Source of the DNA: Kiritimatiellia bacterium
GTDB taxonomy: Bacteria; Verrucomicrobiota; Kiritimatiellia; JAAZAB01
Assembly: GCA_028718125.1 (NCBI GenBank)
Contig: JAQUMN010000014.1
Coordinates: forward strand, 1-64,000
Length of the DNA: 64,000 bases
Direction of reading: 5' to 3'
Shown: one piece after another, positions 1-8,076 of the stretch
How the letters are laid out: every line of letters begins with the position of its first letter
How positions within the stretch are numbered: the stretch's first letter is position 1
Program-made: the position numbers and the translations under genes
Notes under the pieces: model-generated
What the model saw: only the letters and a program-made list of their open reading frames with translations
What the model was told of the DNA's origin: nothing
Database searches by the model: none

Positions 1-1298
1 ATATCCACGACACCCTTTTGCCATTGGTAAGAGAAGGGGGCGGTTCCCGATGCCGCCACGGTAAAGCTTACTGCGGAGCCCGCTGCTTTGGTCTGCGACT
101 GCGGCTGGGTAATGATGGCTAACGGAGCGGATAACACTGTCATGGCCGCATCCGTGTACCAGGGGAAGTATGTGACGTTGATGCTGACCTTGTCGCCGCT
201 GCCGCGACCCACCGGACCCGGGCCATCCGCCGCGCCCCAGTAGTTGGATCGGGCATCGAGTGTACCAGTGCCGCTGTTGTAGACGCCTGCATTGCTATTG
301 CCTGACAGATTATTACCGTTCACGTAAATCTGCTTGCCGGTGATATCTTCGCTGCTTGGGATCACTATCCCGTTGAACGTTGCCGTGATGATGTTGTGGG
401 CCACAGACACTGGGCCAGTATAAGCACTGCCGTAAAGGCGGATGCCGCCTCGATCGATCTCATGCAGTGTATTGGCGTTGATTATGCTGTTGTCTGATAT
501 GGTCACATCCCAACACAAGCTCGCAAGGTTTATGGCTTGCCTGGTGATATTGGTCAGGATATTCCCTGTGCACTGAAAATTGTCAATCCTGTCCAACTCA
601 ATCCCGCCGAAGGTGTTAACGAACACGTTATTAGTCACAGAACCGGCGGTCAGCGACCCCACCTGCATCGCTGAAGCAGTGCCAAAGTTCACAAAACGGT
701 TGTTCCTTATGATCCAGCCGGAACTACGCGGCAAGACGGTTCCGCTGACTTTGTATATTCCCATTGATTTGACACCGTTGGAGAAATCCGCGAAAATGTT
801 GTTCTCGATGGTCACGCAGTCGGTCTTAACTGTCTGCATGTAATTGACAATGGCGGCGGTGTTGGCAACGTCAGGCTGGCCGACAAACTTGAAACCCTTG
901 ACGGTGACATTGGAAATGGCCGGTTTTCCATCGTCGTTAACGGATAGAATTCTCAATGGCCACTTGCCGGCGTTGGCCGACTGCCATACAGCTTCAGGAT
1001 TACGAGCCATGGTGTTGGGATTCACATTTGCGTTCGGACCTAATAGTGCCACCGATTTCATCAAGACAATATTTTCCGTATACGTCCCCGCCGCCACGTT
1101 GACGGTGCCGCCGGAATCCACAATGTCAATGCCGGACTGGATGTATTTTTTAGCTGTAGCCGGCGTGAGACCGTCGCCGCTATCATCGGCCATCGCCGCA
1201 TCCACATAAACAGGAGTGGCCGCCGGCGCCAGTGAGGCCAACCCCATGCAAAATGCCGCCGCAACCGCCAACCCCAATTTGCCTGTTGTTCGTTTCAT
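1..1298 (-). CDS. Secreted parallel beta-helix repeat protein, 3' end beyond window
   Basis: The reading frame opens at an ATG ending at 1298 and stays open to the window edge (432 codons seen). An AAAGGAATGGGATT stretch precedes the start. Residues 1-27 look like a Sec signal peptide (MKRTTGKLGLAVAAAFCMGL, then ASLAPAA), followed by VYVDAAMADDSGDGLTPATA, a typical opening of DUF1565/NosD-like right-handed beta-helix proteins. Many short Asn-rich turns follow (for example IRNNRFVNF, VTNNVFVNT, VAHNIITA), as expected for PbH1 coils. The last visible part, ending SYQWQKG, looks like the start of an Ig-like domain. Such proteins are exported and often act on or bind polysaccharide, but no catalytic residues can be assigned here. 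Function unknown. Confidence 0.8.
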   Translation of the reverse strand, partial: MKRTTGKLGLAVAAAFCMGLASLAPAATPVYVDAAMADDSGDGLTPATAKKYIQSGIDIVDSGGTVNVAAGTYTENIVLMKSVALLGPNANVNPNTMARNPEAVWQSANAGKWPLRILSVNDDGKPAISNVTVKGFKFVGQPDVANTAAIVNYMQTVKTDCVTIENNIFADFSNGVKSMGIYKVSGTVLPRSSGWIIRNNRFVNFGTASAMQVGSLTAGSVTNNVFVNTFGGIELDRIDNFQCTGNILTNITRQAINLASLCWDVTISDNSIINANTLHEIDRGGIRLYGSAYTGPVSVAHNIITATFNGIVIPSSEDITGKQIYVNGNNLSGNSNAGVYNSGTGTLDARSNYWGAADGPGPVGRGSGDKVSINVTYFPWYTDAAMTVLSAPLAIITQPQSQTKAAGSAVSFTVAASGTAPFSYQWQKGVVD

Positions 1299-1884
1299 AA
1301 TCCCATTCCTTTCTTTGCCGGCGATACCGGCCTGAGTTTCTGCCGCAGGTGACCAAATGGTTCAACTGCCACTGGCAATCGATTGATGCTCACTGCTCTT
1401 TTAAAACACGCACTGCTGTGACGAATATTATAGACATCCGCCCCGGCGGCGTCTGTCGGCAGAAAGGAAACGGGACGTAGTTTTATTCTGTCAGACGACC
1501 CCGCCATTGCTTGTAAGGCTATTCCTATATAGAAAATTCAGAAAAAGGCATTGACACCGATATTCGTTATGACAATTTTTCTATTAAATGATTGCGCAAT
1601 AAGAGGAGACAATTGCTTAGCGACAATACCGCGCCCTTGCCTCAGCAAGGGCCATCCATGGCAGAACTGCGAGCCGCACATCGGCGGCTGGTTCGCCGGA
1701 TGGCCCGGATGGAGCGCGCCCTCATTTCGCTTCGTGATGCCGAAATGTTATTCAAGGCGCTGGCCCTGGCTTTAATTAGGCCGCCAAAGGCGGCAACTAA
1801 AATTCTGGATTCTCGATTGGATCGGGAATGACAAACAATGTCCATCCATTCTGCCTGCCCCGCGCAGCCTCCGAGCGAAGCGGG
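1299..1884. other. Gene-poor stretch without convincing gene
   Basis: No frame here has both a good ribosome site and a recognisable product. The first 100 bases are the leader of the beta-helix gene on the minus strand. A short plus-strand frame (1614-1831, starting at TTG after AAGAGGAGACA) has charged helical sequence but no family I know. A small palindrome (CCGCCAAAGGCGG, about 1781-1793) and a half copy of a GGGAAT repeat (about 1821-1828) suggest decayed repeat DNA. Confidence 0.4.
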
Positions 1885-1912
1885 GTCATTCCCGCGAAAG
1901 CGGGAATCCAGT
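1885..1912. repeat. Dispersed palindrome, dRS3-like
   Basis: The core ATTCCCGCGAAAGCGGGAAT fits the ATTCCC-N8-GGGAAT pattern of Neisseria dRS3 repeats. All 28 bases recur exactly, in the opposite orientation, at 52498-52525. Confidence 0.8.
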
Positions 1913-2044
1913 CCATACTTTGTCCACCGGAGACGGATCCGCCTCTGGCGGAAAATTCCTATGCATTAAATTATTGCCGCGCTCCGTCAACATTGTTTGA
2001 TAGCCGTGCGGCGGACGATGAATGAATTACTCGGCATTGGCTAG

Positions 2045-2237
2045 CCGGGCCGCCGGCGATACCAATCAGCGCCACGACAATCAGCCCCAGTCCGGCATAT
2101 AGAATGAACGTCGTGTCATGTTTGGCCACGCCGTCGTCAATAATATGCTCGATCACCCACGGCTGGAAATGATCCATGGTCACTTCCAGCACAACAGGGG
2201 CGCCAGAAGCGCCCACCGCGTATAGGGCCGGAGCATC
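2045..2237 (-). pseudogene. Remnant of ABC exporter permease N-terminus
   Basis: On the minus strand this block reads about 64 residues including MDHFQPWVIEHIIDDGVAKH and a following hydrophobic stretch (FILYAGLGLIVVALIGIAGG). This matches the first transmembrane segments of ABC-type exporters, where 'LQPW-IIDDGIA-GD' is a family hallmark. The frame runs back to a stop near 2255 without a proper start. Downstream of about 2045 the sequence loses all similarity and stops at 1971, with no ATP-binding domain nearby. I read it as a small fragment of a once intact transporter gene. It differs from the intact exporter at 45.8-48.1 kb, so it is not an obvious copy of it. Confidence 0.65.
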
Positions 2238-2409
2238 CGGGCCAGTTAATGGCCGAGTTCATGTAGCAGGGGTCATCCTTGCTTCAGGATCGTTTCGAAT
2301 AGCAAGTCCGTTCTTCATGCAACGCCGTTCATTCCTTTTGCACCACGTTCGCGGCGCAACACTCAAAATGGGTTTGAGTGCCTGACTGGCAAATGGTATA
2401 GAGTAACTG

Positions 2410-3210
2410 ATGTCGCCCCTATTTTACATGACAAAGCCCCATCCGATCGATCTCGGCGGGCACGTTTCCCTGCATCTCGAAAAGCGATGGTTCACCGGCC
2501 TCTCGGCGTGGCTCTGGCTGATGGCATCGGCGCTTGCGATCAACTCGCCGGAGAACTCTTTGGCGCCACGCACCCAGAAAACCTTTCTGGAGGCCCAAGC
2601 CGCTTTCCAGGCCGCGCCCACCAACGCCGTGTTGGCCTGGCAATTTGCGCGGGCTTGCCGCGATTGGGCCAATGACGCCACGAACAGCGCACAGCGCGCC
2701 GAGCGTGCTCAGCGGGGCATAGAGGCCGCGCGCCAGGCGATCGCCCGAGACCCGACACTGCCTGCGGGGCACTATTATCTGGCTGCGACACTGGGCCAAC
2801 TTGCCGATGCCCGGCACAATCTGGACGCCCTTAAGCTCATCAGCGAGATGGAGCGCGAGTTCAGACGCGCCCGCGAACAACATCCGACCATCGACTACGC
2901 CGGGCCGGATCGTATTCTCGGACTTTTGTACCGCGATGCACCCGGCTGGCCGCTCAGTGTAGGGAGCAAGAAGAAAGCGCGCGCGCATCTGCAACAGGCC
3001 GTGGCTCTGGCGCCGGATTACCCGGAGAACCACCTCTGCCTGCTGGAAGCTTATTTGAAGTGGGGCGAGCGGAAGAATCTCTCGGCCGAGTTGGCGAAGA
3101 CCGAAGCAACCCTGGCTGCGGGCCGAAGGAACTTCGCCGGGGAAGAATGGTCCTCCCGTTGGGCAAATTGGGAACGGCGTTGGCAGGCCATCAAAGGCAC
3201 GGCCCAATGA
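2410..3210 (+). CDS. TPR-type protein with N-terminal hydrophobic segment
   Basis: A 266-residue protein with a hydrophobic stretch near residues 28-45 (TGLSAWLWLMASALAI) that may be a signal peptide or anchor. It is followed by helical repeats that look like degenerate TPRs: AFQAAPTNAVLAWQFARACR, AIARDPTLPAGHYYLAATLG, and HLQQAVALAPDYPENHLCLL, where the last is closest to consensus. The layout resembles the TRAP-transporter TatT-like tetratricopeptide family, which also has an Asp/Pro-rich loop before the last repeat, but I would not assign it firmly. ATG at 2428 is an alternative start; neither has a strong ribosome site. A long minus-strand frame overlaps it, but the TPR periodicity supports the plus strand. 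It stands alone. Confidence 0.75.
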   Translation: MSPLFYMTKPHPIDLGGHVSLHLEKRWFTGLSAWLWLMASALAINSPENSLAPRTQKTFLEAQAAFQAAPTNAVLAWQFARACRDWANDATNSAQRAERAQRGIEAARQAIARDPTLPAGHYYLAATLGQLADARHNLDALKLISEMEREFRRAREQHPTIDYAGPDRILGLLYRDAPGWPLSVGSKKKARAHLQQAVALAPDYPENHLCLLEAYLKWGERKNLSAELAKTEATLAAGRRNFAGEEWSSRWANWERRWQAIKGTAQ

Positions 3211-3342
3211 GCGTGACCACCGGGCGCGGCTGCCGGCGGTGCGCCGGAGGCTTGACATCTTCAGGATAATTAGAGCACAATCTCCGCGGTAATGAAGTAC
3301 CCTGCGGTAAATAACGGCCTTCTTTGCGAAAGGAGCAGCGTA

Positions 3343-3783
3343 ATGTCAAGAATACTGGTGGTCTATTGCAGCCTGTCGGGCAACACAAAGGCGGCGGCCG
3401 AAGCGGTGGCGGAAGGCGCCCGATCCGGCGGGGCCACCGTGCTGGTTAAAAACGGCTTCGAAGCACAGCCGGCCGACCTCTTGAATTGCCAGGCAGTGGC
3501 CTTGGGTTCCTACGACGCTTTCAGTTACATGGGCGGCGGACTCAAGGATTTCCTTGATCGCGCATTTTATCCTACGCAGAACCATGTAACCGATAAACCT
3601 TATGTCGCTTTTCTAACCCATGGCGGCGGCGGCAAAGCCATTCAAAGCATCGAATCGGCAGCCCAGTCGTTCAAGCTCAGGAAAGCCGCCAACGCGGTGC
3701 TGGTCAAAGGCCATCCCGACGGGAAGGAGATCGCCGACTTGAAAGCGCTCGGCGCCAAGCTGGCAACCGCCGTGACGGGGTAA
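3343..3783 (+). CDS. Flavodoxin-family protein
   Basis: A 146-residue protein starting MSRILVVYCSLSGNTKAAAE. The SLSGNT loop (residues 10-15) is the FMN phosphate-binding loop of flavodoxins, and the second loop ALGSYDAFSYMGGGLKDFLD fits the FMN ring-binding region of the flavodoxin/NADPH-quinone reductase type. GAAAGGAGCAGCGTA precedes this ATG, which I prefer over an in-frame ATG at 3292. It is expected to be a small cytoplasmic electron carrier or reductase. Its partner is not evident: the next gene is convergent and only 8 bases away. Confidence 0.85.
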   Translation: MSRILVVYCSLSGNTKAAAEAVAEGARSGGATVLVKNGFEAQPADLLNCQAVALGSYDAFSYMGGGLKDFLDRAFYPTQNHVTDKPYVAFLTHGGGGKAIQSIESAAQSFKLRKAANAVLVKGHPDGKEIADLKALGAKLATAVTG

Positions 3784-3791
3784 GCCGCCCT

Positions 3792-4664
3792 TCAGACTTC
3801 CTGCTCAAAGCGCCGAAGGTTTGCCAGGCCCATGGCAATGCCGGTCAACACATCTTCCAGCCCCTCAAATTCGATCGAAAGTACGCCATCGTAACCCGCC
3901 CTTTTCATTGTGCGCAGGCATTGTGTCACCGGCACATTACCATGGCCGATAATCGCGCCGCGCAGCCAATTGCCGGCCCGTGATTGGAACCAACCCTTGC
4001 CAGGGTTCGGCTCCATGCCCGGCTTAACATGAAAATCCTTGGCATGGCAATGAAAGGCATAGGGCATCATCCGGCCCACCGCCCGGGCCGGATCTTCGTC
4101 GGCACAAAGAAAATTACCCATATCCACGAGCGCGCCAAAATTGGGATGGTTGACCCCGTTGATCAGCTTTTCGACCCGTTCGCTATCCTGGCAAAAATAG
4201 CCATGGTTTTCCACCATGGTCCGAATACCCAGGTCAGCCGCAAATTCCGTGACCAGCCGACAGCCCTTGATCAGGGTGGGCAATGCATCGTCAAAGCCGC
4301 AGGCCCCTTGATGTCCGGCCGGAAAACCTTTCGTCCCATCATGGCGCATACCGGGCACCCCCAGTATTTTTGCCACCCGCACTTCGCCTTTAAGCCGTTC
4401 TGCCTCGGCCTTCCAATCGCCGCTCGATCCATTGATAAAATCAGCGCCAATCGTGTAGTTGACCACCGGCAGGCCTGTCCGGTCGCTCTCCGCCTTCAGG
4501 CGGGATGCGTAATCGATCGCTTGCATACCCTTCGGCAGGGCCAGGGAGGAGAACTCAATAACATCAAAACCCATTTCTTTTGCCTTGGCAATAACATCAA
4601 TTTGCTGCATCTGCCCGCCGGCAACCAGCCGGCTGAAGCTATAAGACGATACGCCGATTTTCAT
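3792..4664 (-). CDS. Sugar phosphate isomerase/epimerase family TIM barrel
   Basis: A 290-residue protein of the AP-endonuclease-2-like TIM barrel family (xylose isomerase-like, COG1082). Recognisable strands and metal sites include MKIGVSSYSFSRL at the start, FDVIEFSS, MVENHGYF (metal-binding Glu), FGALVDMGNFL (Asp), HCHAKDFHVKPG (His) and LSIEFEGLEDVL (final Glu). AGAAAAGGAAGC precedes the ATG. Members are often hydroxypyruvate, tagatose, inosose or sugar isomerases, and the substrate cannot be read from sequence. It is divergent from the GHMP kinase at 4955, so the two may act in one sugar pathway; that is inference. Confidence 0.85.
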   Translation of the reverse strand: MKIGVSSYSFSRLVAGGQMQQIDVIAKAKEMGFDVIEFSSLALPKGMQAIDYASRLKAESDRTGLPVVNYTIGADFINGSSGDWKAEAERLKGEVRVAKILGVPGMRHDGTKGFPAGHQGACGFDDALPTLIKGCRLVTEFAADLGIRTMVENHGYFCQDSERVEKLINGVNHPNFGALVDMGNFLCADEDPARAVGRMMPYAFHCHAKDFHVKPGMEPNPGKGWFQSRAGNWLRGAIIGHGNVPVTQCLRTMKRAGYDGVLSIEFEGLEDVLTGIAMGLANLRRFEQEV

Positions 4665-4954
4665 GATGCTTCCTTTTCTGTTGAGATTTTAATTTTGCGC
4701 TCCGGCTCAAGGGATCCTAGACCGGCATTACGCTAACCGACCAATGCGCCGAATGCAAGACTATCGCGCCGGAATGCCGACCTGCGCCAACATACTTCTT
4801 GACCCGGCAGACAAGACATGGGCAGGCAAATATTTCGTGCATTTCGTGTTTTTCTTGGTAGTTTTAAAGTGTAGCATTCAGATTTGAAATAGCTTGACAG
4901 CACCATAGTAACGTCTTGCTCTTGCACCTAAATCACATAGGATTGGAAGAAAGC

Positions 4955-5998
4955 ATGCACCCATTTGTGATCAACGCCGTGGCGCCGACACGTATCTGCG
5001 ATGTTGGCGGCTGGACCGACACCCATTTTGCTAAATTCGGGACGGTATTCAATATCGCCATTTATCCTTATGTCGAAGTACAGGTCCATCCGATGGCAAG
5101 AGGCACGGCGGATGGCCGATTAATTGTTTCGACTGAGAACTACGGCACATCCTATACGTTGGACCCCGATAATATCGTTTATGACAAGCATCCATTGATC
5201 GAAGCGGCAATTAAGTGCATGGCGCTCCCACAGGATCTTGCCTTGCGGATTAACGTCTTTTCCTATGCCCCGCCCGGCGCCTCGATGGGCACTTCCGCCG
5301 CCGTTTCCGTGGCCCTGATCGGCGCGCTGGACGCTCTTACGGGAAAAAAACTGCCGCCGCATGAAGTGGCCATCCTGGCCCATTCCATTGAGACGAAAGA
5401 ACTGGGACTAGAGTGCGGTGTTCAGGATCAGTTCGCCAGCGCGTACGGCGGAATCAACCTCATCGAAATAAGCAATTTCCCCAAGGCAAAGATTTCCCCG
5501 ATAGCGATCACCGACGCCATCTGGTGGGAGCTTGAACACCGCCTGGTCCTGACTTATATAGGCAAGCCCCATCAGTCTTCCGAAATCCATAAAATGGTCA
5601 TTGCCGGGCTTGGCGCTTCACCCCATAAGGACCAGCGTATCGAACGATTGCGGCAATTGGCCCACCAAGCCAGGCCTGCGCTCCAAGCCGGTAATTTTAT
5701 TGAGCTGGGCAAAATATTCAACGAGAACACCGCTGTTCAACGGGCAATGCACAAGAACCTTGTTTGCGACGCGTTCGAGGACATCATTTCCGTGGCGGGC
5801 ACTTATCAGGCACTGGGCTGCAAAGTCAACGGAGCCGGAGGCGACGGTGGTTCCATCGCCATCCTTACGGATGGGGATATGTCGAAAAAGCGGGAAATGC
5901 AAAAGGTGCTCGATCAAAAAGGCTACCTGACACTGCCCGTTTACCTTTCCCGCCGGGGACTGCGCGTGTGGAAAAGCATTTCCACAATGCCTGAATGA
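4955..5998 (+). CDS. GHMP kinase, heptose/fucose kinase-like
   Basis: A 347-residue GHMP-superfamily sugar kinase. The N-terminus (VAPTRICDVGGWTDTHFAKF) matches the substrate-binding start of D-glycero-D-manno-heptose-7-phosphate kinase and related L-fucose kinases. PPGASMGTSAAVSVALIGAL (about residues 109-128) is the ATP-binding Gly/Ser-rich loop. CGVQDQFASAYGGIN (about 157-171) is the second motif, and KVNGAGGDGGSIAIL (about 291-305) is the C-terminal Gly-rich motif. I chose the ATG at 4955 after GGAAGAAAGC; an upstream in-frame ATG lies at 4916. A TTGACA at 4894-4899 has no good -10 partner. It could feed ADP- or GDP-heptose synthesis for LPS, but the substrate is unproven. Confidence 0.85.
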   Translation: MHPFVINAVAPTRICDVGGWTDTHFAKFGTVFNIAIYPYVEVQVHPMARGTADGRLIVSTENYGTSYTLDPDNIVYDKHPLIEAAIKCMALPQDLALRINVFSYAPPGASMGTSAAVSVALIGALDALTGKKLPPHEVAILAHSIETKELGLECGVQDQFASAYGGINLIEISNFPKAKISPIAITDAIWWELEHRLVLTYIGKPHQSSEIHKMVIAGLGASPHKDQRIERLRQLAHQARPALQAGNFIELGKIFNENTAVQRAMHKNLVCDAFEDIISVAGTYQALGCKVNGAGGDGGSIAILTDGDMSKKREMQKVLDQKGYLTLPVYLSRRGLRVWKSISTMPE

Positions 5999-6054
5999 AG
6001 CACCCTGCAGCACAAACAGATAGACACCGTTCGTAAAAGTCTTCGCATAGTCTC

Positions 6055-6705
6055 CTATTTGGCCAAGCTGGTCCAGACACTGTCCCGCATCCTGAACCGC
6101 CAGGGAAGTTTGGCATCCGCTCCTGCATAGTCAACGCCTATGCGAGTCGTGGCCACAACCTGTTCCGGACGCAATTTAATCCCTTTTTCCAGCCAGATTT
6201 CATCCCCCAGTAGACTTTGGCCCGAATGAAGCACGGTGATACCCAGGGCCTGGGATAAAACGCCAGGCCCCGCAGTGAGCTTCCGATCCAAGCAGGCCCT
6301 GCCGCGGCGCTTGAGCATAACCGAAATGCCATGAGTTGGTTCCAGCGCGCGGATAAGGACGGCGTCGGGAATGCCTTCGACGCCGGTAATAACGTTGAAG
6401 AGCGCATGCAAACCGTAACACAAATAGACGTAGGCGACCCCGCCGGCTGAATACATGACCGCCGTTCGCCGCGTACGCCGATTACCGTAGGCGTGCGAGG
6501 CGCGGTCCGTCGCCCCGGCATAGGCTTCGGTTTCCACAATGCGTCCGCCGGCCACGGTGCGTCCGTCTATCCGGGTAAATAGATACTGCCCAAGCAGGTC
6601 CCGGCTGATCCGGACCACGTCCGGCCTGCGGTAAAAATCAAGCGCCAAGGGTTGACTAACGACGGACATATGACAAAGACAAATAATAAACCGCACAGCC
6701 TTCAT
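6055..6705 (-). CDS. 3-methyladenine DNA glycosylase (AAG/MPG family)
   Basis: A 216-residue member of the AAG family, which removes alkylated purines in base excision repair. Family marks include FYRRPDVVRISRDLLGQYLF, the catalytic region GRIVETEAYAGATDRASHAY (catalytic Glu; Asp/His/Tyr ring), MYSAGGVAYVYLCYGLHALF, and PDAVLIRALEP with LTAGPGVLSQALGI downstream. The start at 6705 overlaps the stop of the preceding gene in an ATGA and follows GCAGGAAA, so it is probably translationally coupled. An internal ATG at 6669 gives MSVVSQPLALDFYR and would match family length better, but has no ribosome site. It is the last gene of the 9.4-6.1 kb minus-strand group. Confidence 0.92.
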   Translation of the reverse strand: MKAVRFIICLCHMSVVSQPLALDFYRRPDVVRISRDLLGQYLFTRIDGRTVAGGRIVETEAYAGATDRASHAYGNRRTRRTAVMYSAGGVAYVYLCYGLHALFNVITGVEGIPDAVLIRALEPTHGISVMLKRRGRACLDRKLTAGPGVLSQALGITVLHSGQSLLGDEIWLEKGIKLRPEQVVATTRIGVDYAGADAKLPWRFRMRDSVWTSLAK

Positions 6706-7304
6706 TTTCCTGCGGGCACACCGGCGGCAGAGGTCTGATTGATATTTCCTGAATCCGGCAGCGACTTAACCCGTGAAACCCCTTGTGTTGTTTCGATTCC
6801 AGACAAACCTTTCGTGCAGCCGCTGATGCGCGAAAAATACGCCGCCAGGAACCATCCTAAACCGATGATAAAGATCACTCTCGCCGCCGAAATGCATTGC
6901 CGGCGAATTGCAGCGCCTCTATGCAGGTAGTGTTGGCATTGCGGACAACGCGTTAAGACCGGGGGACTCATATAGCCGCACTTCGGGCACTGGATCTCGT
7001 TGGTGCGACCAACGGGAACGCGGGGAACATCAGGCTGCGATTCGCCTTGCGGCGGCCGGTTACGCTTAAGCTCCAACCGGACCGGAACAGTATGCTCCGC
7101 CTTGCACGCGGCACACAGCACCAATGCGCCGCCAAGATTTGTTGGGGCCGACATCTCTTCGCCGCAAGCACACGTCCAATGAATCCCGGGCGACGGAACG
7201 AGAAGGATCTTGCCACAGTCAGGACATTGAACCTGACTGCCGGCGTCGGAAGCTTCCACCGCCAGGCTTTTAGCGCAATCACATTTAAAATATACGAACG
7301 CCAT
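6702..7304 (-). CDS. Zinc-ribbon membrane protein
   Basis: A 200-residue protein with several Cys pairs. An N-terminal pair of half-ribbons (FKCDCAKSL, VQCPDCGKIL) is followed by a third (WTCACGEEM, LCAACKAEH) and a fourth near residues 106-124 (IQCPKCGYMSPPVLTRCPQC). The motif spacing is typical of rubredoxin-like zinc ribbons. One hydrophobic segment (about residues 142-157, RVIFIIGLGWFLAAYF) suggests a single membrane pass. The tail is Ser/Gly-rich and unstructured. I do not recognise a named family. It follows a second zinc-ribbon protein after 12 bases and overlaps the glycosylase gene, so the three are probably one transcript. Confidence 0.8.
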   Translation of the reverse strand: MAFVYFKCDCAKSLAVEASDAGSQVQCPDCGKILLVPSPGIHWTCACGEEMSAPTNLGGALVLCAACKAEHTVPVRLELKRNRPPQGESQPDVPRVPVGRTNEIQCPKCGYMSPPVLTRCPQCQHYLHRGAAIRRQCISAARVIFIIGLGWFLAAYFSRISGCTKGLSGIETTQGVSRVKSLPDSGNINQTSAAGVPAGK

Positions 7305-7316
7305 GCCGCGCCTATC

Positions 7317-7919
7317 CTAATATTTACGGATGATATATCCATTTCCCGAGCACATTCTACACTGCATGCGCACCTCTTTCCCGTGAACCACGCGAACTAT
7401 CTGTCCCATGCCCTGACAAGTGCCGCATACATCCGCGCCGGCAGGGAGGATCATTTTATGCCCGCCAATTTGATTACAAAGAAGACATGTGGTCTTATAG
7501 GTGCCGTCTCCCGTGTATCCTACACCCCCACACCGCGGGCAGCGGATGTTAACTGCATTTTCAGGCACAGGCGCAGGTGCAGGCACGGGTGTTGGAGGGG
7601 GCGCAGGCTCCGCCGAAAGCCACTTTGAATACCAGCGGCGCATGGCGCTCGACACATCGGATTGATAGTGCTGCAAATTCACGGCGACGGACCGGACATC
7701 ACTCCAATCCACGTTCTCTTTTGTCCAGAAGCCGGCCGCGCCGATGGCCAGCAGCACGAACACCCAAAAGGTCGAGCGCAAAAACGACTTCCAGCGCGAG
7801 GACGGCGAAGGGCGCATCATGATACCGGCAGCCGGCTCCGGCAGCTTGCCCCTGCAGACCCGACAATGAACGGATGCCGCTCCGTTTTCGGTGCCGCATT
7901 TCGGGCAAATTCTGGTCAT
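7317..7919 (-). CDS. Zinc-ribbon membrane protein with DnaJ-like Cys repeats
   Basis: A 200-residue protein. Residues 1-24 form a zinc ribbon (RICPKCGTENGAASVHCRVC). A membrane segment follows (about 47-65, STFWVFVLLAIGAAGFW), then a Pro/Ala linker (PPPTPVPAPAPVPE). The C-terminal third has CxxCxGxG-like repeats: CPRCGGVGYTGDG, CLLCNQIGGHKM, CGTCQGMGQIV and CRMCSGNGYI, the arrangement of the DnaJ central zinc domain. So it is a membrane-anchored protein with a DnaJ-type zinc domain but no J domain. It lies between the PilC/GspF gene and the other zinc-ribbon gene. A chaperone-like or redox role is possible; function unknown. Confidence 0.8.
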   Translation of the reverse strand: MTRICPKCGTENGAASVHCRVCRGKLPEPAAGIMMRPSPSSRWKSFLRSTFWVFVLLAIGAAGFWTKENVDWSDVRSVAVNLQHYQSDVSSAMRRWYSKWLSAEPAPPPTPVPAPAPVPENAVNIRCPRCGGVGYTGDGTYKTTCLLCNQIGGHKMILPAGADVCGTCQGMGQIVRVVHGKEVRMQCRMCSGNGYIIRKY

Positions 7920-8076
7920 AAGCGCTACCCACTCCTGTGTTCGGAGGTTATGTATTCAGAGGCCATCCCGAAGGCTGTAGTTCTGATGAACGCCTGCGCC
8001 CGGCCATCCCCACGACTGCAAACGACTGCCTCGGGCATATTCTTCCAGGATACCTGAGCGAAGGACGGCGCGCCGC

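Noticed and set aside
1614-1831. Plus-strand frame of 72 codons with an AAGAGGAG-like site
   Set aside because: No family match, TTG start, and it ends inside a repeat; too weak to call a gene.
2419-3258. Long minus-strand frame opposite the TPR protein
   Set aside because: Composition is Arg/Pro/Gly-rich and without domains, whereas the plus-strand frame shows TPR periodicity.
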